NCBI GenBank assembly: GCA_030623545.1
Contig: JAUXLW010000025.1
Span: 1 to 11,799, forward strand
Source: Acidimicrobiia bacterium
GTDB lineage: Bacteria > Actinomycetota > Acidimicrobiia > Spongiisociales > SHLN01
Length of the DNA: 11,799 bases
Reading direction: 5' to 3'
Below, one piece after another: positions 7,226 to 11,799 of this stretch. Made by a program: the position numbers and the translations under genes. The notes below the pieces were generated by a model. That model was given only the letters and a program-made list of their open reading frames with translations. It did not search any database and was not told the DNA's origin. Positions within the stretch are counted from its first letter, which is position 1. The number at the start of each line of letters is the position of its first letter.

Positions 7226-8479
7226 TTACGCGTGATATTCGATATCGGCACCGAGGGCCGCCAACTTGTCGACGAATCCCTCGTAGCCCCGGTCGACATG
7301 CTCCGCAGCGGAGATGGTGGAGTATCCCTCGGCCCGCAAAGCCGCCAGAATCAGCGCAGCGCCGGCCCGGATATCTGGAGCCATCACGGGGCATCCGGAC
7401 AAGAACGGCACTCCCCGGATCACGGCGTGCTGCCAGTCGGTTGAGATGTCGGCCCCCAACCGCGCCAGCTCGCCGATGTACTTGAAACGAGCCTCGTAGA
7501 CGTTCTCGGTGATCACCGACGTTCCATCGGCCACGGCCAGCAAGGCCACTACCTGCGGGTGCAGGTCGGTGGCGAAGCCCGGGAAAGGCAGCGTGGCGAA
7601 GTTCACCGCGTTCGGCCTCTTAGGTCCCAACACCCGGACCCAATCTTCCCCGGCTTCCACCCGACACCCGGCGTCTTGAAGCTTGCGGAGCTCCATACGC
7701 AAGTGATCTGGAACGCATCCGCTCACCACCACTTCGCCGGCGGTGATGGCGGCTGCCACCGCGTACGTTCCGGCTTCGATCCGATCGGGAACCACTCGAT
7801 GAGTTGCCGCATTCAGGGTTGGAACCCCCAACACCCTGATCGTCGAAGTCCCGGCCCCGGAAATGTTGGCCCCCATGGCGTTGAGAAATACCGCCAGGTC
7901 CTCGAGCTCCGGTTCCCGGGCGGCGTTTTCTATCACGGTCTCGCCCCGGGCCAGAACCGCTGCGAGGAGAATGTTCTCCGTCGCGCCGACACTGGGAAAG
8001 TCAAGGTGCACCTCGGCTCCAACGAGCCCGTCGGCCACGTGACCCTCGAGGACGCCGTGGCGCAGCTCGAAGTCAACACCCAGCTGCCTCAGCCCCTCGA
8101 TATGCATGTCGATGGGGCGGGCACCAAGATCGTCTCCCCCTGGCAGTGCCACCCGCACTTGCCCACACCGGGCGAGGAGCGGGCCGAGCACCAATATCGA
8201 GGCCCGCATCTGACGAACCAGGTCGAGTGGGGCCTCCGGAGTGATGTCGTCGGGGACATCGATCACCAGGGTGTGATCTTCTAGTTCACAGGTGGCCCCG
8301 ACAAAGCTCAGGACCTCGCTCATCAGCTCGACATCGGCAATGTGGGGAACGTTTTCCAACATGTGCTTGCCGGGCGCCAGCAGCGCGGCCACCTGCTGTT
8401 TGAGCACGGCGTTCTTGGCACCGAGGACGGAAACGTTCCCGGCCAGGGCGTTGCCCCCGGTGACGACGATTTCTGCCAT
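7226..8479 (-). CDS. murA: UDP-N-acetylglucosamine 1-carboxyvinyltransferase MurA, Asp-type (fosfomycin-insensitive)
   Basis: Catalyses the first committed step of peptidoglycan synthesis, moving enolpyruvate from PEP to UDP-GlcNAc in the cytoplasm. At 417 residues it has normal length. Conserved residues are Lys22-Asn23 (GAKNAVLK), Arg92 in QMRASI, Arg121 in GARP, ATDLHPQ, the EARF Arg and DRGYE near the C-terminus. The active-site loop reads PGGDDLGARP. Asp116 (codon 8134-8132, GAC) replaces the Cys115 of E. coli that fosfomycin alkylates. The same replacement is known in Mycobacterium tuberculosis and Chlamydia. The frame is open upstream to 8686, but the extension resembles nothing in the family, so ATG 8479 is the start. 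It lacks a Shine-Dalgarno and lies 6 nt after a -10-like TATCAT, so the transcript is probably leaderless. Confidence 0.97.
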   Translation of the reverse strand: MAEIVVTGGNALAGNVSVLGAKNAVLKQQVAALLAPGKHMLENVPHIADVELMSEVLSFVGATCELEDHTLVIDVPDDITPEAPLDLVRQMRASILVLGPLLARCGQVRVALPGGDDLGARPIDMHIEGLRQLGVDFELRHGVLEGHVADGLVGAEVHLDFPSVGATENILLAAVLARGETVIENAAREPELEDLAVFLNAMGANISGAGTSTIRVLGVPTLNAATHRVVPDRIEAGTYAVAAAITAGEVVVSGCVPDHLRMELRKLQDAGCRVEAGEDWVRVLGPKRPNAVNFATLPFPGFATDLHPQVVALLAVADGTSVITENVYEARFKYIGELARLGADISTDWQHAVIRGVPFLSGCPVMAPDIRAGAALILAALRAEGYSTISAAEHVDRGYEGFVDKLAALGADIEYHA

Positions 8480-8485
8480 GTTTCG

Positions 8486-8491
8486 ATGATA
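8486..8491 (-). promoter_or_regulatory. Putative -10 element for leaderless murA transcript
   Basis: On the minus strand TATCAT (TAnnnT) is followed by 6 nt and then the murA ATG. This spacing would put the transcription start at or within a base of the start codon, the pattern of leaderless actinobacterial genes. No convincing -35 hexamer is visible. Confidence 0.45.
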
Positions 8492-8499
8492 TGAAGGGT

Positions 8500-8530
8500 C
8501 GGAGCGTGCTGACGGTCTTTGGACGCTCCG
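8500..8530. promoter_or_regulatory. 8-bp perfect inverted repeat in the murA promoter region (possible operator)
   Basis: CGGAGCGT (8500-8507) and its exact reverse complement ACGCTCCG (8523-8530) are separated by 15 nt. The murA-proximal arm falls between the putative -10 and where a -35 would lie. That is a typical place for a repressor site. If transcribed it could also form a hairpin. Which regulator would bind is unknown. Confidence 0.35.
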
Positions 8531-8708
8531 TCCGGTCGGGCAGTTTCCCCCGATCAGAGGACGGCAGCCACCGCCACAACGGCCGCGATAGTGAGAACCC
8601 CGGCACCAACAACGCACATCTAGCCAGTGCCGGCGCCAATCCTGAGGGCTGTTGCCCGTACCTGGTGTGAGGCGGTTCGCGACCACGGCTCGGATTCGAG
8701 CGCAGCGC
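8531..8708. other. Remainder of the murA-rpiB divergent intergenic region
   Basis: The full space between the two start codons is 242 nt. Outside the murA inverted repeat and the two -10-like hexamers I see no convincing gene. On the minus strand a 21-codon open frame (8619-8554) encodes a very hydrophobic Val/Ala-rich peptide without a Shine-Dalgarno, probably fortuitous. No tRNA-like fold or riboswitch is recognisable by eye. Confidence 0.4.
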
Positions 8709-8714
8709 TACCCT
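8709..8714 (+). promoter_or_regulatory. Putative -10 element for leaderless rpiB transcript
   Basis: TACCCT (TAnnnT) ends 7 nt before the rpiB ATG at 8722, and there is no Shine-Dalgarno in between. As with murA, this places the predicted transcription start at the start codon. No clear -35 is seen. Confidence 0.4.
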
Positions 8715-8721
8715 CTCGCCT

Positions 8722-9168
8722 ATGAAGATCGTTCTTGGCGCCGACCACGCCGGCTACGAGCTCAAAGAGGAAATGGCCACCCGACTGGTGGAGTCCGGGT
8801 ACCAGATTGTCGATGTCGGCACGCACTCGACAGACTCGGTCGATTACCCGGATATCGCCGAGGCTCTGGGCCGGGCAGTGCTCGACGGTAAGGCAGAACG
8901 GGGAATCCTCATCTGTGGATCCGGGGCCGGCGCGTCAATCGCCGCCAACAAACTCAAGGGAATCCGGGCCACTGTGGCGCATGACGCCTACACCGCCCAC
9001 CAATCGGTGGAGCACGACGACGTCAATGTGCTCACATTGGGCGCCCGGGTCATCGGTTCCGCCCAGGCCTGGGAGCTGGTCCAGTCCTTCGTCAACGCCA
9101 AGTTCAGCGGCGACGAGCGCCATGTCCGTCGGGTCAACAAGGTGAAGGCCCTCGAGGAAAAGTTCTAG
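8722..9168 (+). CDS. rpiB: Ribose-5-phosphate isomerase B (RpiB/LacA/LacB family)
   Basis: Interconverts ribose 5-phosphate and ribulose 5-phosphate in the pentose phosphate pathway. It has 148 residues, the usual size. The N-terminus MKIVLGADHAGYELK carries Asp8-His9 for substrate binding. The active-site loop is LICGSGAGASIAANK with Cys65, the catalytic base position of the E. coli enzyme. HDAYTAHQSVEHDDVNVLTLGARVIG follows, with His98. The mycobacterial enzyme uses Glu and lacks this Cys, so this copy is of the Cys type. Sugar-allose isomerases of the same fold cannot be fully excluded. This is the only complete plus-strand gene in the window. It diverges from murA and converges on the alpha/beta hydrolase gene, and its TAG stop is built into the inverted repeat at 9166-9199. 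Confidence 0.93.
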   Translation: MKIVLGADHAGYELKEEMATRLVESGYQIVDVGTHSTDSVDYPDIAEALGRAVLDGKAERGILICGSGAGASIAANKLKGIRATVAHDAYTAHQSVEHDDVNVLTLGARVIGSAQAWELVQSFVNAKFSGDERHVRRVNKVKALEEKF

Positions 9169-9199
9169 GAGGCCCTCCTGGCGCACGGTCGGCCTCCTA
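9166..9199. terminator. 9-bp inverted repeat between convergent genes, containing both stop codons
   Basis: TAGGAGGCC (9166-9174) and its exact reverse complement GGCCTCCTA (9191-9199) flank a 16-nt loop. The left TAG is the rpiB stop. The right CTA is the TAG stop of the minus-strand hydrolase gene. The hairpin is GC-rich and symmetric, so it could end transcription from either side, although there is no U-tract. It is the only candidate transcript boundary between the two units. Confidence 0.5.
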
Positions 9200-9841
9200 A
9201 AGGGCCTCGAGCCAAACTGCGGTGACCGCTACCACCTCATCCAGGACCTCGGTCGGGTCCCGCCCGGCTCGCCTGGGCACCTTGTAGGAGTGATCCCCGT
9301 CCTCGACGACGCGCAATGAAGTCTTGGGAAGGCTCTCGGCAACCGCCGTGATGAGCTCCAGCGGCGCAAGGCGATCACGGGTGCCCTGAACGAAAAGCAT
9401 GGGTGCCCCCACGTCATGCAGGTGCGATGTGTCACGGGGCTCCTGTTTCCCGACTCCCACGAGGGGATAGCCGTAGAAGACCACGCCGGCCACTTCCTCT
9501 CCCCCGGCTGACAGGTGGGAGCCCATTCGTCCCCCCATCGACTTGCCGGCGAGCACGATCCGACCAACCCGTTCCCTGAGAGCGGCGGCAGCGGCGGCGT
9601 GGGCGGCCAGCAGGACCGGAGGCCGGTTCGGCGCCTTCTTGCCAGCCTCCATATAGGGGTAGTTAAACGTCAGGACCGGGAAGCCTGCAGCCGCCAGACC
9701 GTCGCGGACCTGGATCATCCAGGGCGAGTCCTGCCCGATGCCGGCGCCATGGGCCAGGAGGACTCCGGTTGAGCCCCCGGCGTCGACAAAGCGGCCGGTA
9801 ACGACCCCATCCCCCCAATCAATCTTCAGCGCCCTAGCCAT
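9197..9841 (-). CDS. Alpha/beta hydrolase, KANL3/Tex30-like family
   Basis: Serine hydrolase fold of 214 residues. LLAHGAGIGQDSPWM (residues 28-42) forms the oxyanion region. The nucleophile elbow is GKSMGG with Ser101. The acid is probably Asp156 in VQGTRDRLAP, and the general base His184 in EDGDHSYKVP. The LAHGAG start, GKSMGG elbow and DGDHSYK end match the bacterial relatives of mammalian Tex30 and KANL3. No signal peptide is seen, so the protein should be cytosolic. The natural substrate is unknown; relatives are often labelled dienelactone-hydrolase-like without proof. ATG 9841 lies 12 nt after the TAG at 9854. GGAG sits only 3 nt before the ATG, so translation may depend on ribosomes finishing the upstream DsrE gene. 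That fits the upstream frame really extending to 9854. Confidence 0.85.
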   Translation of the reverse strand: MARALKIDWGDGVVTGRFVDAGGSTGVLLAHGAGIGQDSPWMIQVRDGLAAAGFPVLTFNYPYMEAGKKAPNRPPVLLAAHAAAAAALRERVGRIVLAGKSMGGRMGSHLSAGGEEVAGVVFYGYPLVGVGKQEPRDTSHLHDVGAPMLFVQGTRDRLAPLELITAVAESLPKTSLRVVEDGDHSYKVPRRAGRDPTEVLDEVVAVTAVWLEAL

Positions 9842-9853
9842 ACGCTCCGACCA

Positions 9854-10216
9854 CTAGAAGTTCAGTACCCGGTCGTACTCCAGAACCAGGTCGCTGAGGT
9901 CGTCTGCGCCGGCGAACTCGGCGTTCTTACCTGCCAGGTGGTCTTCTGTGACCTCACGGGCCACGGCACACGGTATTCAGACGTAGATCGGAACCTGATG
10001 GTCGACCATCTTCTGCATCAGGTCGGTGAGCTTTGGAAAGCCCACCCCGTGGATGGCGTCGGCGACTTTCCCTTTCATTATGTACGCAGCCTCACCCATG
10101 AGAGCAATACCCGGTTCATGACCCCGGTCGATGGCTCCAGAAGCGACCACGAACGGCATCGTGGCCTTGGTGGGATCGTCGGTGGCGTGGGTTCCGATCA
10201 TCAGCAACCTACCCAT
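9854..10216 (-). CDS. DsrE-family protein, predicted selenoprotein with in-frame UGA (Sec80)
   Basis: Small DsrE/YchN-fold protein of 120 residues if UGA is read through. DsrE-fold proteins carry sulfur as cysteine persulfide or act in thiol redox chemistry in the cytosol. The N-terminus MGRLLMIGTHATDDPTKAT leads a Rossmann-like domain with a Gly/Met-rich middle (LMGEAAYIMKGKVADAIHGVG). After DHQVPIYV comes UGA (9979-9977), then IPCAVAREVTEDHL and a normal family C-terminus (ADDLSDLVLEYDRVLNF) ending at TAG 9856-9854. Relatives typically read VPIYVCxxCAxARGxTEEDL, so the UGA stands exactly at the first Cys and gives Sec80-x-x-Cys83. AAGGAGG lies 9 nt before ATG 10216, an unusually strong site here. 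A hairpin fitting a bacterial SECIS follows the UGA. A nonsense mutation or sequencing error is the alternative, but the intact 40-codon tail argues against it. Standard callers would end the gene at 9977. Confidence 0.82.
9948..9964 (-). promoter_or_regulatory. Candidate bacterial SECIS hairpin
   Basis: Counting the U of UGA as +1, GUGGCC (+16 to +21) pairs with GGUCAC (+27 to +32), six base pairs with one G-U wobble. The pentaloop is CGUGA (+22 to +26). Bacterial SECIS elements lie inside the coding region just after the UGA and present a G near the start of the apical loop to SelB. Here G+23 and U+24 are in the loop, the same numbering as the SelB-contacting bases of E. coli fdhF, cited from memory. 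The lower stem is weak and I did no folding calculation. Confidence 0.6.
9977..9979 (-). other. In-frame UGA, predicted selenocysteine codon (residue 80)
   Basis: This TGA lies between VPIYV and IPCAVARE of the DsrE gene, at the place of the first redox Cys of the family. Family-like sequence continues in the same frame for 40 codons. Selenocysteine insertion would also need selA, selB, selC and selD, none of which is in the window. Confidence 0.8.
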
Positions 10217-10225
10217 GAGGGTCTC

Positions 10226-10232
10226 CCTCCTT
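10226..10232 (-). promoter_or_regulatory. Strong Shine-Dalgarno of the DsrE gene
   Basis: AAGGAGG on the minus strand, 9 nt before ATG 10216, is the best ribosome-binding site in the window. It fixes the DsrE start and shows that the gene is under selection for translation, unlike a decayed gene. A 6-bp inverted repeat (CAGCTC 10238-10243, GAGCTG 10257-10262) lies just upstream in the gap after trpB2. Confidence 0.75.
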
Positions 10233-10284
10233 GTCGACAGCTCCCAACATTAGGCCGAGCTGCCAACCCTTGATTCCGCGATAA

Positions 10285-11646
10285 CTAGGCCACCACCGGG
10301 ACGTCTTGCATGGCCGCAGCCACCTTCTCCTCCGGGTACTCGTAGTCCACCATGCTGCCGTCGAGGTACACCTCGTATGAGCGCAGATCGAAGTGACCAT
10401 GCCCGCACAGGGCGGTGAGGATGGTCTTCTCCTCCCCCGTCTCCTTGCAACGGTTGGCCTCGCGAATCATCGCCGCGATCGCATGGGTCGGCTCTGGGGC
10501 CGGCAAGATGCCCTCTGTCTTGGTAAAAGTCACCGCACCTTCGAAGCATTCTGTTTGATGAATGGCTTCAGCCTCAACCAGTCCCAGCTCATAGATGTGC
10601 GAGACGAGCGGTGACATCCCGTGGTAGCGCAGTCCGCCGGCATGGATGGGATCGGGGATGAAACCATGCCCGAGCGTGTGCATCTTGACCAGCGGCGTCA
10701 TGCCAATCGTGTCTCCGAAGTCGTACCGATACTCGCCCTTTGTGAGCGAAGGGCACGCAGCCGGCTCCACGCAGCGGATGGTCGGATCCATCTTGCCGGC
10801 AAGCTTCTCCCGCAGGAACGGGAATGACAGTCCGCCGAAGTTCGACCCGCCACCGGTGCATCCGACAAGCAGGTCGGGCGTCTCGTCCACCTTGGCCATC
10901 TGCAGCAGCGCCTCTTCACCAATGACCGTCTGGTGCAGGAGCACGTGGTTGAGCACCGAACCGAGCGCATATTTGGCGTCCGGATCGGGTGCGGCCCGCA
11001 TCACCGCCTCGGAGATGGCGATCCCGAGGCTGCCGGGCGAGTCGGGATCGAGGGCGAGGATTTGCCTGCCGGCTTCGGTCACCTCCGACGGACTGGGGTG
11101 CACGGTGGCTCCCCACACTTCCATCATCGTCTTGCGGTCGGGTTTCTGGTCATAGGAAGCCCGCACTTGCCACACTTCGCACTCCAGCCCGAACTGGGCG
11201 CAAGCAAACGCCAGCGCCGAGCCCCACTGGCCGGCACCGGTTTCCGTGGTGAGCTTCTTGGTCCCCTCCTGGGCGTTGTAGAAAGCCTGCGGAACCGACG
11301 TGTTCGGCTTGTGGGAACCGGCAGGGCTCACCCCCTCATACTTGTAAAAGATCTTGGCGGGAGTGTCGAGTAGCTTCTCGAGCCGCCGTGCCCGGTACAA
11401 CGGGCTCGGCCGCCAGAGCCGGTACACATCGAGCACTTCGCCGGGAATGTCAATGTAGCTCTCCTGGCTGACCTCCTGCTTAATGAGCTCCATGGGGAAC
11501 AGCGGAGCCAGGTCTTCGGGGCCGATCGGCTCACGAGTGCCGGGGTGCAGAGGTGGTGGTGGGGGTGTGGGGAGGTCCGGAATGATGTTGTACCACTGGG
11601 TGGGAATCTCGGATTCGTCCAGCGTCACCTTTGTGTAGTCGGCCAT
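10285..11646 (-). CDS. TrpB2-type tryptophan synthase beta-like PLP enzyme
   Basis: PLP-dependent beta-subunit-like enzyme of 453 residues, which is the length of the TrpB2 branch rather than TrpB1 (about 400). TrpB2 traits are the proline-rich N-terminal extension (PTPPPPPLHPGTREPIGPEDL, residues 27-47), WRPSPLYRARRLEKLL (78-93), the Schiff-base motif GSHKPNTSVPQ with Lys113, TETGAGQWGSA (TrpB1 has GQHG) with catalytic Glu135, and the PLP phosphate loop GCTGGGSNFGG (262-272). TrpB enzymes condense indole with serine to give tryptophan. TrpB2 members often occur without a neighbouring trpA, as here, and may salvage indole or act on other substrates. ATG 11646 has AGAGGA 7 nt upstream. It is the first gene of a three-gene unit with the DsrE selenoprotein and the hydrolase; the DsrE start is 68 nt after its stop. 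Confidence 0.93.
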   Translation of the reverse strand: MADYTKVTLDESEIPTQWYNIIPDLPTPPPPPLHPGTREPIGPEDLAPLFPMELIKQEVSQESYIDIPGEVLDVYRLWRPSPLYRARRLEKLLDTPAKIFYKYEGVSPAGSHKPNTSVPQAFYNAQEGTKKLTTETGAGQWGSALAFACAQFGLECEVWQVRASYDQKPDRKTMMEVWGATVHPSPSEVTEAGRQILALDPDSPGSLGIAISEAVMRAAPDPDAKYALGSVLNHVLLHQTVIGEEALLQMAKVDETPDLLVGCTGGGSNFGGLSFPFLREKLAGKMDPTIRCVEPAACPSLTKGEYRYDFGDTIGMTPLVKMHTLGHGFIPDPIHAGGLRYHGMSPLVSHIYELGLVEAEAIHQTECFEGAVTFTKTEGILPAPEPTHAIAAMIREANRCKETGEEKTILTALCGHGHFDLRSYEVYLDGSMVDYEYPEEKVAAAMQDVPVVA

Positions 11647-11799
11647 GGGTCAATCCTCTTCGCTCGCGATCCGGGCCGAGGCTAGCTATCGCGACACTCG
11701 CCGGGGGCGGGGATCTGCTCGGAGAATCATGATCGGCCACGTAGGAGTGATTCTCATTCGGCTCTAATGCTCAATGCCGATAATGAGAGGTATGAAGCC
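11647..11799. promoter_or_regulatory. trpB2 upstream region with inverted repeat and possible divergent start
   Basis: On the minus strand this holds the trpB2 Shine-Dalgarno AGAGGA (11654-11659) and a weak -10-like TAGCCT (11679-11684). GAGAATCA (11722-11729) and its exact reverse complement TGATTCTC (11748-11755) form an 8-bp inverted repeat 18 nt apart, a possible operator. On the plus strand GATAAT (11779-11784) is followed by 7 nt and ATG at 11792, the same leaderless pattern as rpiB, so a divergent gene may begin there. Only 8 nt of it would be visible. Confidence 0.35.

Noticed and set aside
8554..8619. 21-residue hydrophobic minus-strand open frame between murA and rpiB (starts MCVVGAGVL)
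   Set aside because: It looks like a single membrane helix, but there is no Shine-Dalgarno, a stop lies directly upstream, and Val/Ala-rich short frames arise easily in GC-rich DNA. Conservation in relatives would change this view.
8480..8686. N-terminal extension of MurA up to 8686
   Set aside because: The added 69 residues have no family similarity, and the start at 8479 gives the standard 417-residue enzyme.
9977..10216. DsrE gene as an ordinary 79-residue protein or a pseudogene
   Set aside because: Stopping at 9977 would drop the C-terminal third, which is intact in frame, matches the family and ends 12 nt before the next gene. No frameshift or other stop is present. Selenocysteine explains this better than decay, although a single sequence cannot exclude a mutation or read error.
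11540..11570. GT-rich tract inside trpB2 as a possible simple repeat or structure
   Set aside because: It encodes the TPPPPPLHPGT segment, which belongs to the normal N-terminal extension of TrpB2 proteins.

Overview
The window is GC-rich, densely packed bacterial chromosome. An actinobacterial source, perhaps an uncultivated or deep-branching lineage, fits best: MurA carries Asp in place of the usual catalytic Cys, as in mycobacteria; ATG codons sit 6-7 bases after -10-like hexamers (leaderless promoters); and cysteine desulfurase, mnmA and ligA lie in the same order as in Mycobacterium. This placement is inference from gene content. No marker gene fixes the taxon. I saw no mobile element, tRNA, rRNA or CRISPR array.

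Region 1 (1-8479, all minus strand) reads, in order of transcription: murA (8479-7226), an Nfu-type Fe-S scaffold gene (7151-6837), meaB (6823-5891), an enoyl-CoA hydratase gene (5881-5120), a pyridoxamine-phosphate-oxidase-fold gene (5099-4623), a cysteine desulfurase gene (4615-3482), mnmA (3485-2415), ligA (2422-395) and a HAD hydrolase gene cut by the left edge (398-1). From nfu onward genes are at most 20 nt apart or overlap by a few bases, so this looks like one operon. Cysteine desulfurase and MnmA form a direct sulfur-relay pair for tRNA 2-thiolation, and Nfu adds Fe-S assembly. MeaB and the hydratase are CoA-thioester and B12-mutase related.

Region 2 (8480-9199) is a 242-nt divergent intergenic region with promoter-like elements for murA and rpiB, then rpiB on the plus strand. 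It ends in a 9-bp inverted repeat whose two arms contain the stop codons of two convergent genes.

Region 3 (9197-11646, minus strand) is a three-gene unit: trpB2 (PLP-dependent tryptophan synthase beta-like), a DsrE-family gene and an alpha/beta hydrolase gene. The DsrE gene is the highlight. Its frame is interrupted by one in-frame UGA (9979-9977) exactly where the family usually has the first Cys of a CxxC motif. The frame then continues with 40 more family-like residues to a TAG at 9854, 12 nt before the next gene. A hairpin starts 12 nt after the UGA and carries G and U in its loop at positions +23/+24. I interpret this as a selenocysteine-containing DsrE protein (Sec80-x-x-Cys83) with a bacterial SECIS element; ordinary gene calling would truncate it at 79 residues.

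The right edge (11647-11799) holds the trpB2 leader, an 8-bp inverted repeat and possibly the first codons of a divergent plus-strand gene.
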